This document shows positions 24,277 to 33,080 of a stretch of 64,000 bases of DNA, piece after piece (within the stretch, counting starts at the first letter, position 1; the number at the start of each line of letters is the position of its first letter). This DNA is from Perlabentimonas sp034003245. Its GTDB lineage: Bacteria; Bacteroidota; Bacteroidia; Bacteroidales; Tenuifilaceae. The stretch spans positions 1 to 64,000 of the forward strand of contig JAVEYY010000021.1 of NCBI GenBank assembly GCA_034003245.1, read 5' to 3'. The notes beneath the pieces are model-generated. The model was not told where the DNA came from and ran no database searches. It saw only the letters and a list, made by a program, of their open reading frames with translations. The position numbers and the translations under genes are program-made.

Positions 24277-25107
24277 ATGTCTGAGATAAAAACTGCAGAT
24301 ATAGCCAAACTCCGCAAGCTTACAGGCGCAGGGATGATGGACTGCAAAAAAGCCCTTGAAGAGTCGAACGGCGATATCGAAAAAGCGATTGAGCTAATCC
24401 GCGAGAGAGGAAAAGCCATTGCTAATAAGCGTGCCGACCGCGAGGCTGGTGAAGGCGCAGCCCTTGCCGCCATAACTGCCGATGGCAAAAAAGGTGCAAT
24501 TGTTGTACTAAACTGCGAAACCGATTTTGTGGCTAAGAACCAAGATTTTGTAGGCCTTACAACAAACATTCTGAACGCTGCTCTAGCAAATCAGCCTGCC
24601 GATATAGAGTCGCTTAAGGCGATTAAAATTGATGGTCGTCCCATCGGTGATCTAGTAATGGATCAGTCGGGGATTACTGGCGAGAAATTCGAACTCTCCT
24701 ACTACGAGAAACTCGAAGGCGAAAAAGTGGTTGCTTACATCCATCCCGGAAACAAGCTCGCCACCATCGTTGCATTCAACAAGGGTGGTTTCGACGATCA
24801 AGTTGGTAAAGACGTTGCCATGCAGGTTGCTGCAATGAGCCCTGTAGCGGTAGATGTTGACGATGTTCCTGAGAAAATTCGCCAGCAAGAATTTGAAATT
24901 GGTCGCGAGCAAGCACGTCTCGAAGGAAAACCCGAGAATATGCTTGATAAGATTGCCCAAGGCAAACTTCAGAAATTTTACAAGGAGAGCACCCTAATGA
25001 ACCAAGATTTCATTAAGGACGGCAAGATGAGCGTAAAGGATTACCTCAAGTCCATTGCCTCAGACTTAAAGGTTATCGGATTTAAGCGCGTTTCGCTTAA
25101 CGCTTAA
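24277..25107 (+). CDS. tsf: Elongation factor Ts
   Basis: 276 residues. The N-terminal UBA-like domain has AKLRKLTGAGMMDCKKALEESNGD, and the core begins NCETDFVAKNQDF. EF-Ts recycles EF-Tu-GDP to the GTP form during translation. It is the last gene of the ribosomal operon; a strong terminator lies 15 bases after its stop. Confidence 0.97.
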   Translation: MSEIKTADIAKLRKLTGAGMMDCKKALEESNGDIEKAIELIRERGKAIANKRADREAGEGAALAAITADGKKGAIVVLNCETDFVAKNQDFVGLTTNILNAALANQPADIESLKAIKIDGRPIGDLVMDQSGITGEKFELSYYEKLEGEKVVAYIHPGNKLATIVAFNKGGFDDQVGKDVAMQVAAMSPVAVDVDDVPEKIRQQEFEIGREQARLEGKPENMLDKIAQGKLQKFYKESTLMNQDFIKDGKMSVKDYLKSIASDLKVIGFKRVSLNA

Positions 25108-25122
25108 TATCAGTATATTACT

Positions 25123-25152
25123 AAAAAAGCTACCATAACTGGTAGCTTTTTT
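25123..25152 (+). terminator. Intrinsic terminator after tsf
   Basis: A 13-bp stem (AAAAAAGCTACCA / TGGTAGCTTTTTT) with a 4-base loop and further T. Confidence 0.92.
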
Positions 25153-25183
25153 TTTGCTTGTTCTGCCTATATATTATATTTTG
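25153..25183 (+). promoter_or_regulatory. Promoter of the CHAT protein gene
   Basis: TTTG at 25153-25156, directly in the terminator's T tract, then 19 nt and ATATTTTG at 25176-25183 (first base differs from consensus). It gives a leader of about 20 nt. Confidence 0.5.
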
Positions 25184-25209
25184 CCGCTCATTCACCTAAA
25201 ACAAATGAG

Positions 25210-28053
25210 ATGATCCTCAAAAGAATAGCTTTTACCATTGCACTGTCCCTTATAGTTGCATCAAGTTTACACTCACAAAGCAAACCCGATGTTGTATTTG
25301 GCGAATACCGCGAAGCCCCAGCCGATACTGTATGGTATGTTCCCTACCGTTTGGTGAACCTGCAGCAGTACCAAAAGGCTTATGAAGAGTTCAAATCTAT
25401 TCAAACAAGATACCTAGAGCAATCGAACTTTAAGGACTATCTTTTTGTGGCCAATCAGTACTCCTACTGGATATACACCCATCGGCAAAGGGATAAGGCG
25501 AGGGAGATTTTGCTCAATGCCCTAGATGTGGCCAAGGAACATCTGGGTGCTAATCACATCGAAATGCTAATTGGCTACTATAACCTTGCTATACTTGAGC
25601 CCAATGTGACTGATAAGATACCTTGGTACGAGGCTTTTCTCAATAACCACTCAAAAGATGACTACCCACGGTTTGGTTTTATTATCAATCGCGATATTGG
25701 GTCGAGGTACTATTCCTTAGGCCAGTACAAAAAGGCGTGGGAACACTGGGATGCCTGTATCAATGATTTTGACATGCCCACTTCTTCCATTTCGGATCTT
25801 TACGCTGCCATTGGGGGCAATATTGCTGCCCACGATATTGAGATGGCCATTGAATATCTAACCAAATCGATAGAACTACTCGACAAGTCAAAAGACGATG
25901 TGGGTATGGAGATTATCCTTAGCGATAACATTGGCCGGTTCTACCTTCAGAATGCCGATTACAACAATGCAATTAAGTTCTGCACTAGGGCTAACGAACT
26001 GTTAAAAAGCAACAGGGATCTCAGCGATTTTAATATGCTAAATCGTCACAACCGATACACCACAATAATTGAATCGTACATTAGGCTTGGGGATTATGAT
26101 AATGCCCAAAAATACCTTAAAGAGCTGCATGAAGAACTTTCTGGCTTTGCAAATCCTAAGATTAGCGAGGGGTTAGCAGTTTATTCCGAGAGCATGCTGT
26201 ACCGAATGAGCTGCCAATACGATATGGCTAGCAAAAAGCTTGATGAGTTTTATAAAATCTATATCGATATTTACAAAAGCCCCTTATCGCCTACCCTTGT
26301 GAACTACTATCTGGATAAGGCCGATATTTATCACAAAACTCAAAACTACACAAAGGCAATTGCATACTACGAAAATACTTTAAAGTCCATAGGATTTAAC
26401 CATTACCAAAGCATTGAAGACAACTTTAAGCTATTACCGCCCGTAAACTTTCACAACCTTTACATTCCTTACGTTCGCGATATACTTCTTAGCATGCTGG
26501 AATCCTATAGGTTAAAGCTGAACGAGGGGGCTAACGAAGCTGAGCTTCAGCATATGTTGAAGCTTGTTGCGTATACAAATCTGATAATAAAGTACCACTA
26601 TAGCGGTATTGCCGACGAACGACTGGCGATGGAGGCCAGTTCAAACCTAAAAAAATCATCATTCTATGGAATCTTTGCTTCTTGGAAACTAGCACAAACC
26701 AACAGTTCGTATATTGATACCGCTTTCGTTTTGTCCGATAGCCCCAGGGCTTTTAACCTCAATTTCCAGCGCAACATTGCACAACGCTATGCCTCGGATA
26801 GCGCTCAGCTTGAACTTAGGCGAATCTCGGAGCTAACCAATCAGATTGCCAACCTTCAGGCCTCGGGTGACGAAAATGACATTCTATTCGATCTGAAAAA
26901 GGAACTGTACAGAGTAAAGGTAAATCTGTCGGAGAGGTACAGCGCAACCCTCGAATTTATGGACAATACGGCAAATGCTCTTGGCACGAAGACATCAATT
27001 GAGAAGACAGCAGCAGCAATTCAGTATTTCACCAAAGGTGATTCGATTTTCATTGTGGGGGTAAACCCAAAAAAATCGGACATTCATCTTGTTACAATTA
27101 ATGAGTTTAGTAGCCAAGTACAAGGGTTTACTAGAGATATTAAAACAGGCATCAGCCAAAGCCCGTATCAAAGAGAGTTCTACGAGTTGCTCATAAAGCC
27201 CATGGAGCCAATTATTAGGGGAAAGCAAAAATTACACATTTTTGCCGATGAGAGCTTGATGGAAATTCCCTTTGAACTCTTCACTAGCCCCGATGGTGAA
27301 CTTCTTATAAAAAAACATAGCATTGAGTATCTGTACACATCAAAAGGGTTCTCAAATACTGCAAGTCGAAGTAATTGGAGTTTACTGGCAATTGCCCCAA
27401 CCTTTGGGGAAACAGAGTTTATTTCCCCCACCATGCTAAGCCATGCAAACATCAACGACAAAGAGGTTTTTAGAAGCTATAACAACAGGACTATGCTTGT
27501 GCCCCTGCCCTACTCGCAGTCGGAGGTTGATGAGATTACAAAACTTTTCGGTTCGAAGAAGATACCCTACGAGCTCGTTGTTGGGACAGATGCTACCAAG
27601 TGTAAGTTTATTGAAAAAATGTCACAACACACCATTTTACACATAGCTAGTCATGGAGTCAGCGGCGACAGACACAACAGTGGTTTATTCTTTCAGGCCT
27701 CTGACAACTTGGAAAAGGATAGCCACTTCTTGAGGATGGCCGAACTGTTTAACATTAAAACTAAAGCTAACTTGGTTGTGCTATCGGCATGCAAAACAGG
27801 CATTGGCGAAGTTTTAGAAGGCGAAGGCATGATGGCTCTTCCACGAGGTTTTATTTACGCAGGTTCTCAGAACGTAATTGCATCGCTCTGGAAGGTGCAC
27901 GACCAAAAAACTAAAGAGTTTATGATACTATTCTATAACTACCTGTTGAAGGGAAACGATTACACCGAAGCCCTTAGGCTGGCTAAGTTAGAGTGCATGG
28001 CCAAAGGTTTCTTGCCCATTGATTGGGCGGGATTTATTTTAATCAAAGGGTAG
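25210..28053 (+). CDS. Exported TPR-CHAT domain protein (putative caspase-like protease)
   Basis: 947 residues. A signal peptide (core IAFTIALSLIVASSLHS) is followed by a long helical region of TPR-like repeats (about 40-450) and a coiled coil (about 530-580). The C-terminal CHAT domain is about 640-947. The caspase-type dyad is visible: His815 in LHIASHGV and Cys861 in VVLSACKTG. CHAT proteases cleave partner proteins, and in some systems act in regulated cell death. Here no gasdermin or effector gene is adjacent. The predicted export is unusual for a defence protease and points to a periplasmic or surface role. The gene separates tsf from pyrH. Confidence 0.85.
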   Translation: MILKRIAFTIALSLIVASSLHSQSKPDVVFGEYREAPADTVWYVPYRLVNLQQYQKAYEEFKSIQTRYLEQSNFKDYLFVANQYSYWIYTHRQRDKAREILLNALDVAKEHLGANHIEMLIGYYNLAILEPNVTDKIPWYEAFLNNHSKDDYPRFGFIINRDIGSRYYSLGQYKKAWEHWDACINDFDMPTSSISDLYAAIGGNIAAHDIEMAIEYLTKSIELLDKSKDDVGMEIILSDNIGRFYLQNADYNNAIKFCTRANELLKSNRDLSDFNMLNRHNRYTTIIESYIRLGDYDNAQKYLKELHEELSGFANPKISEGLAVYSESMLYRMSCQYDMASKKLDEFYKIYIDIYKSPLSPTLVNYYLDKADIYHKTQNYTKAIAYYENTLKSIGFNHYQSIEDNFKLLPPVNFHNLYIPYVRDILLSMLESYRLKLNEGANEAELQHMLKLVAYTNLIIKYHYSGIADERLAMEASSNLKKSSFYGIFASWKLAQTNSSYIDTAFVLSDSPRAFNLNFQRNIAQRYASDSAQLELRRISELTNQIANLQASGDENDILFDLKKELYRVKVNLSERYSATLEFMDNTANALGTKTSIEKTAAAIQYFTKGDSIFIVGVNPKKSDIHLVTINEFSSQVQGFTRDIKTGISQSPYQREFYELLIKPMEPIIRGKQKLHIFADESLMEIPFELFTSPDGELLIKKHSIEYLYTSKGFSNTASRSNWSLLAIAPTFGETEFISPTMLSHANINDKEVFRSYNNRTMLVPLPYSQSEVDEITKLFGSKKIPYELVVGTDATKCKFIEKMSQHTILHIASHGVSGDRHNSGLFFQASDNLEKDSHFLRMAELFNIKTKANLVVLSACKTGIGEVLEGEGMMALPRGFIYAGSQNVIASLWKVHDQKTKEFMILFYNYLLKGNDYTEALRLAKLECMAKGFLPIDWAGFILIKG

Positions 28054-28107
28054 ATTGAGAATTACAAACAAGTTTTTTCATTATTTTTACACCACAAAAC
28101 ACTTAAG

Positions 28108-28818
28108 ATGAATAAATACAAACGGGTTCTACTCAAGCTTAGCGGCGAAGCCCTTATGGGTAACGATAGTTACGGCATTAATACAGACATTCTGAACTCA
28201 TATGCACTGCAGGTTAAAGAAATTGTTGACCTAGGCGTTGAAGTTGGAATTGTGATTGGTGGCGGCAATATATTTAGGGGATTAAGCGGGGTTTCGAAAG
28301 GATTCGATAGGGTTAAGGGCGATCAAATGGGTATGCTGGCCACTGTAATCAACAGCCTTGCGCTACAAAGCGCCATTGAAGGCAATGGTGGAAAAGCGAA
28401 GGTATTTACGGCCACAAAGATGGAACCTGTGGGCGAACTTTACACTAAAGCCAAAACCCTTGATGCATTCCAGAACGGCTATGCTGTGATTATTGCTGGA
28501 GGAACTGGCAATCCTTTCTTCACCACCGATACCGCATCGGCCTTAAGAGGGGTTGAAATACAAGCCGAAGCGCTACTTAAGGGAACCCGCGTTGATGGTG
28601 TTTACACTTCCGACCCCGAAAAAGATCCTAACGCCACAAAATATCAAACCTTAACATTCGACGAAGCCTACTCCAAAAAGCTCAAAATAATGGATCTTAC
28701 AGCATTTACCATGTGCAGTGAAAACAATCTCCCCATTATTGTATTCGATATGAATACTCCAGGAAATCTAAAAAAAGTAGTTTTTGGCGAAAATATTGGT
28801 ACTTTGGTAAAAAAATAA
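28108..28818 (+). CDS. pyrH: UMP kinase
   Basis: 236 residues of the bacterial UMP kinase family (amino-acid-kinase fold), which makes UDP from UMP in pyrimidine synthesis. KRVLLKLSGEALMG opens the protein, GIVIGGGNIFRG holds the phosphate-binding glycines and YTSDPEKDPNA the nucleotide loop. It is followed by frr after 30 bases, the conserved pair. Confidence 0.96.
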   Translation: MNKYKRVLLKLSGEALMGNDSYGINTDILNSYALQVKEIVDLGVEVGIVIGGGNIFRGLSGVSKGFDRVKGDQMGMLATVINSLALQSAIEGNGGKAKVFTATKMEPVGELYTKAKTLDAFQNGYAVIIAGGTGNPFFTTDTASALRGVEIQAEALLKGTRVDGVYTSDPEKDPNATKYQTLTFDEAYSKKLKIMDLTAFTMCSENNLPIIVFDMNTPGNLKKVVFGENIGTLVKK

Positions 28819-28848
28819 ATATTTTTATATCCTAAAAAATACAGAACC

Positions 28849-29412
28849 ATGACTGAAGAAGTTGAATTCTGCATAGAAGAGGCTAAGGAGCGAATGGAAA
28901 AAGCCATAGCTCATTTAGATAACGAACTCCGTGTGATAAGGGCAGGTAAGGCAAATCCTGCAATGCTATCGGGCTTAATGGTTGATTACTACGGTACATT
29001 AACTCCGCTACAACAAGTTTCGAACGTTGGAACACTTGATGCTCGAACTATAACCATTCAGCCTTGGGAAAAATCGATGATTAACCCTATCGAAAAGGCA
29101 ATACTTGCCGCCAACCTGGGCTTTAATCCTCAGAATAACGGGGAGATAATCCGAATTGCGGTTCCACCGCTTACCGAGGAGCGCCGCAAGTTACTGGTTA
29201 AACAGGTAAAAAACGAGGGCGAGAATGCACGTGTTAGCATTCGAAATGCTAGGCGTGATGCAAACGAGAATCTTAAAAAACTCCAGAAAGATGGTTTGGC
29301 CGAAGATTTAGCCAAAAACGCCGAAGCAGAAGTTCAGAAAATGACCGATGCTTATAACAAAAAGGTTGAAGAACAGCTCGAGAAAAAGGAGCAAGAGATA
29401 CTAACAGTTTAA
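28849..29412 (+). CDS. frr: Ribosome recycling factor
   Basis: 187 residues, full length. ELRVIRAGKANPAMLSGLMVDYYG and the late RRDANENLKKLQKDGLAED are family hallmarks. The protein splits post-termination ribosomes together with EF-G. It is followed at once by a terminator shared with the convergent gene. Confidence 0.96.
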   Translation: MTEEVEFCIEEAKERMEKAIAHLDNELRVIRAGKANPAMLSGLMVDYYGTLTPLQQVSNVGTLDARTITIQPWEKSMINPIEKAILAANLGFNPQNNGEIIRIAVPPLTEERRKLLVKQVKNEGENARVSIRNARRDANENLKKLQKDGLAEDLAKNAEAEVQKMTDAYNKKVEEQLEKKEQEILTV

Positions 29413-29438
29413 AAAAAAGCCGCAGATGCGGCTTTTTT
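29413..29438 (+). terminator. Terminator after frr, bidirectional
   Basis: A perfect 12-bp stem AAAAAAGCCGCA / TGCGGCTTTTTT with a 2-base apex. A/T tracts on both sides let it serve frr and the convergent gene. Confidence 0.9.
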
Positions 29439-30603
29439 AAACTCTTTCCAATTTGAGAAGTCGTGCTGCAAGGTCTAATCCCATCTGGAAATTTCCCGGG
29501 ATTATAAGATGATGATTACCTAAAGGATTATTCATAAAGTAATCGCAAACTTTATCAGAAACTTCAACAGCCAGCTGAGTTCTACAAGCCATCTTTTGAT
29601 ATGGAACCTCAACCGCTCGACCAACACCAATAAAAATTCGGGTTAGTGTATGATCTAACCTTAAAATGGTTACCTCCTGCGCCTTTAACACACCCTTAAT
29701 GGCCAATCCCTTACCTGTTTCGTAATGAGTATCAATCTCAAACTTTTTAAGCAAGTTTGCGGGTATTGTGCAATGCGAGAATAAAATTTGACCGCCATTC
29801 ACGCTGGTTGTGTTGGCAATCCAAGGAACAACGCCAAAGAGTTCTTTTGTGAGCATCATGCCGAGCATGCTACACGTGTCGCCTTCGCAACCAGCAGGAA
29901 TTCCGTCCATTGAGAGTTTGGATAGAGCCAGACATGCAGTTGTTTTTCGGGATGTAACGAGCGAGAAACACTCTACCGTAAGAGCTTTCAGCTCGTAATC
30001 CTTAATCTGTTTCGAGAGAGCCTCATAAACTTGACCGGAAGCTAGCAGCTCCTGTAGGTGGGCATTACGAAAAAAAGCTGTAAACTCAGGCGCTACATCT
30101 TTAAAGGCATTAATATCAATTTTGCTCCACGGAATATCTATTTGATCGATGCCCATTTTAGTTTTTATTACAAAGGGGTCGATGTTAGAGTTAACCAGCC
30201 AGTCGGAGGGCTCTCCGATTAATCCAAAACGTTGTCCCTTGAGCCTTTGCAGTCCCCTTTTTACAGCATATAGGCTGCTTATGTACTCTATGGATTTGGG
30301 ATCAGAAAAATCGACTAAAATGCTTGAGATGTTATTCTGATTCATCCAAGCCTTAACCTCCGTTGCTGCCGCCCACGAGTTGTCGGCTCCAGTAGCAAGC
30401 AGCAGATAAAAGCCATACTCCCGAACCGATTGTAATGCTACACGTTCTGAACCTCCGGTAAGAAAAACAAGGATATCTGGATCCTTATCCACGTATTCCA
30501 CCCGCTCGTGATGAAACAACTTTTGGAGTTTCTTCTTTCCTCTGGAGTAAATATTTAACTCAGCGGCTGGGAAGGCCAGCAATTTTGCCCTCAGCTTATC
30601 CAT
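29437..30603 (-). CDS. L-fucose/L-arabinose isomerase-like protein
   Basis: 388 residues. GQRFGLIGEPSDWLV (about 144-158) and the C-terminal ACLALSKLSMDGIPAGCEGD followed by SMLGMMLTKEL match the fold and metal-site region of L-fucose isomerase-like proteins, though at reduced length (true fucose isomerases are near 590). Substrate and activity are uncertain, since many such Bacteroidota proteins are annotated only as sugar isomerase-like. It starts 27 bases after the serine hydrolase gene on the same strand, suggesting co-transcription. Confidence 0.65.
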   Translation of the reverse strand: MDKLRAKLLAFPAAELNIYSRGKKKLQKLFHHERVEYVDKDPDILVFLTGGSERVALQSVREYGFYLLLATGADNSWAAATEVKAWMNQNNISSILVDFSDPKSIEYISSLYAVKRGLQRLKGQRFGLIGEPSDWLVNSNIDPFVIKTKMGIDQIDIPWSKIDINAFKDVAPEFTAFFRNAHLQELLASGQVYEALSKQIKDYELKALTVECFSLVTSRKTTACLALSKLSMDGIPAGCEGDTCSMLGMMLTKELFGVVPWIANTTSVNGGQILFSHCTIPANLLKKFEIDTHYETGKGLAIKGVLKAQEVTILRLDHTLTRIFIGVGRAVEVPYQKMACRTQLAVEVSDKVCDYFMNNPLGNHHLIIPGNFQMGLDLAARLLKLERV

Positions 30604-30630
30604 GGTAAAAAATGTATGATGATGTAAAAC

Positions 30631-31794
30631 CTACTGCAAGGAATTCGAAATATCCATTGCAATGTCGAGATAATCGAAAATATCGGTTGGCTGGCCGCCA
30701 ATGCGCACTTCGCTTCGCAGGTGGCCGAGGCGAACTGCAACGATATCCAAATCGGGAATAATAAAAATGTACTGACCCAATATCCCGCGTGCAAAAATCA
30801 CCCTGTGATCACGATGTGTTGTAAACCACCACTGATGACCATAGCGCTCAGTTGGAATCCCATTGAGCTCCTTGTCGGCCAGGTAAAGGGTGGGATGTAA
30901 TGTTTCGTCGAGATACTTGGTGGAAATCAGCTGCTCGCCATTCCACTGTCCATGGTTAAGGATAAGTCGGCCAATCCGTGCAAAATCGCGCGCGTTGGAG
31001 TTAAAGCAGCAGTATGCTTTTTCAATCCCGCCTTTCTTGTCGAGGCTCCAAAGGGCATCGTGCTCGGCACCAATCTTACTCCAAATCTTTTCCGACATGT
31101 ATTCGCTTACTGTTTTGCCAGTGGCTTGAGCAACAATGAGCGAAAGAATCTGAGTATCACCGCTAAGGTAATTGAACTGCCTGCCAGGTTCATTTATAAC
31201 GGTTTGGTCGAGCACAAGCTCCCGCAGGAATTTGCCATAATAAGCTTGGGTGGTAGTTGAGAAAAGACTGGCGTATGCCTCGTCCCAGCTAAGACCCGAA
31301 CTCATGGTTAGCAAATGTCGGATAGTGATTAATGCTTTATTCCCCTCGTTAAATTCGGGGATAAAAGCACTAACTGGTTGATCGAGACTCTCAATAAATC
31401 CATCGTCGATGGCGCAACCAACCAACAGGCCAACAATACTCTTGGCCATTGAAAATGAGTTGGAGTACGAATCGATTCCATATCCATCCCAGTAAGCCTC
31501 AAAAATTAAAGCGGAATCCTTTGCCACAAGGAAGGCAACCGAACGGGTTTTGGCCAGGTTCTCAACCTGCGCGGGGGTTAGCTGGTACTTATTATACTCA
31601 TCGGAGATAGCCCAGGGTTGTGCTGACCCCGTTTCAACTACCCTATTCTCGAAAATCTGGTAGTGATGAATTTTGGGCTTTTGGTACCGAAGCGCTTTTA
31701 CTATGTAGTGATTATGGGGAATAGATAGAAATACACCCAAAGAAATCAGTACCAAAGCTACAATTGCTAATGTAATTTTCCTTTTCATAACCAT
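30631..31794 (-). CDS. Serine hydrolase, beta-lactamase class C family
   Basis: 387 residues. An N-terminal hydrophobic segment (about 7-24) acts as signal or anchor. The catalytic SxxK is Ser115-Met-Ala-Lys118 in FSMAKSIVG. A YLSGD at about 210 may supply the tyrosine motif, and YGHQWWF near the end the third motif. Such proteins are periplasmic or surface D,D-peptidase or esterase relatives; actual beta-lactam hydrolysis is not implied. Starts at 31794 and 31788 are both possible. It is upstream of the fucose-isomerase-like gene in a likely two-gene unit. Confidence 0.85.
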   Translation of the reverse strand: MVMKRKITLAIVALVLISLGVFLSIPHNHYIVKALRYQKPKIHHYQIFENRVVETGSAQPWAISDEYNKYQLTPAQVENLAKTRSVAFLVAKDSALIFEAYWDGYGIDSYSNSFSMAKSIVGLLVGCAIDDGFIESLDQPVSAFIPEFNEGNKALITIRHLLTMSSGLSWDEAYASLFSTTTQAYYGKFLRELVLDQTVINEPGRQFNYLSGDTQILSLIVAQATGKTVSEYMSEKIWSKIGAEHDALWSLDKKGGIEKAYCCFNSNARDFARIGRLILNHGQWNGEQLISTKYLDETLHPTLYLADKELNGIPTERYGHQWWFTTHRDHRVIFARGILGQYIFIIPDLDIVAVRLGHLRSEVRIGGQPTDIFDYLDIAMDISNSLQ

Positions 31795-31831
31795 TGGGTT
31801 TATTAACTAGCCTGTAAATGATTGATTTTTG

Positions 31832-32863
31832 CTAATTGTTCTCAAGAAGTTCAAGAAGCTCGTCGAGTTTTGGAGTAAGAATGATTTCAGTTCTGCGATT
31901 TCGCTGCCGCGCCTCTGCTGATCGGTTCATATCAACTGGATGGTACTGGCTCCTCCCCGACGCCGAAACTCTGGCCGGATCGATCTTGGAGTCCTGTAAA
32001 AGGATACGAACAATAGATGTTGCGCGTTTTACGCTAAGATCCCAGTTGTCGAGGAGTTCGCCACGGGGAGGGAATGGCAGCTCATCGGTATGCCCTTCGA
32101 CTACAATATTTATATCGGGCGATTTTTCAAGAACTGGCACTAGTTGTCGTAAAGCCCTAGCGCCATTGGCATCAACAGTATGGCTTCCCGACTTAAACAT
32201 TAGCTGCTCCTCGAGCGACACATATACCTTTCCATTTTTAAGCTTTACGCTAAGCCCTTTACCCTCGAAACCAAACAGGGCATCGGCAACGGCTCTGCGG
32301 AGAACCATAACTGCAGAGTCCTTGCGAGAGAGTATTTGCTCCATCTCAACTATTTTCGCATTTCGCTCTTCCAAATCGTTTTTAACCTGATTAAGATAAG
32401 TCTGCATCTCCTCAAGGTTTCGTCGGCGTAAATTCAGCTGACGTTCCAACTCCTTAAGAGCATCCTGCTTTACCTGCAACTCCTCCTGGGTTGCTTGGAG
32501 CTGAGCAAGAACACGGCGTGTTTCCTGCTGGCTTCCAGCCATAAAACTTTTCTGGAGCTCCTGCAACTCTTCGTAACGGTTAGTTAGACGTTGGTTCTGA
32601 TCTCTAAGCCTATTCATTTCAATTGAACGCGAGAGGCTATCGGCAGCCAGCTGTTGCACCTCAGCTTTTAAAACCTCGTACTTGGAGTTTAACTCCTTGT
32701 TATTAACCTCTAACGATTCATTCTCAATTGCCAGTTTCTCGCGCTCCTCCTCACATTTTATATTTTTATCCTGCAACGCCTGAAATTCCTTTGCAGGCAC
32801 ACATGCGCTTGCAAAAATGATAATAAGCCCAAGTGTTACAACAAGAATTCTATTCGATTTCAT
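31832..32863 (-). CDS. OmpA-family lipoprotein with coiled coil
   Basis: 343 residues. The lipobox FASAC puts the lipidated Cys at position 21. A long coiled coil (about 30-190) leads to a C-terminal OmpA-like peptidoglycan-binding domain (about 215-335) with VVEGHTDELPF and the terminal RQRNRRTEIILTP. It should bridge the outer membrane and the cell wall. It is divergent from dxs and precedes the serine hydrolase gene by 37 bases, so all three minus-strand genes could form one unit. Confidence 0.88.
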   Translation of the reverse strand: MKSNRILVVTLGLIIIFASACVPAKEFQALQDKNIKCEEEREKLAIENESLEVNNKELNSKYEVLKAEVQQLAADSLSRSIEMNRLRDQNQRLTNRYEELQELQKSFMAGSQQETRRVLAQLQATQEELQVKQDALKELERQLNLRRRNLEEMQTYLNQVKNDLEERNAKIVEMEQILSRKDSAVMVLRRAVADALFGFEGKGLSVKLKNGKVYVSLEEQLMFKSGSHTVDANGARALRQLVPVLEKSPDINIVVEGHTDELPFPPRGELLDNWDLSVKRATSIVRILLQDSKIDPARVSASGRSQYHPVDMNRSAEARQRNRRTEIILTPKLDELLELLENN

Positions 32864-32903
32864 ATTTGGATGTTTTGATTGTACTTGTCGGAATAATCAA
32901 TTA

Positions 32904-32911
32904 CAAATATA
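32904..32911 (-). promoter_or_regulatory. -7 box for the OmpA-like gene
   Basis: TATATTTG on the minus strand, 40 bases before the ATG. No clear -33 element is present 19-20 nt further upstream. Confidence 0.4.
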
Positions 32912-33080
32912 GCAATAATGAGTATTAATACTTTTTTATTAGTGTAGGGTATTGTATTTTTATCAACAGGCAATTGGCCTTTAATTTATGCGTTCATTTT
33001 GCATCAAGGATACTGCCAGCAGGCGCTAACAACCTTTTGTATCTAATTTTGTTATACCTTTGTCAAAAAAAAGAATTTAA

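Noticed and set aside
25210..28053. CHAT protein as part of a defence island (Craspase-like or gasdermin system)
   Set aside because: It is exported and flanked by housekeeping genes; no effector or CRISPR gene is near.
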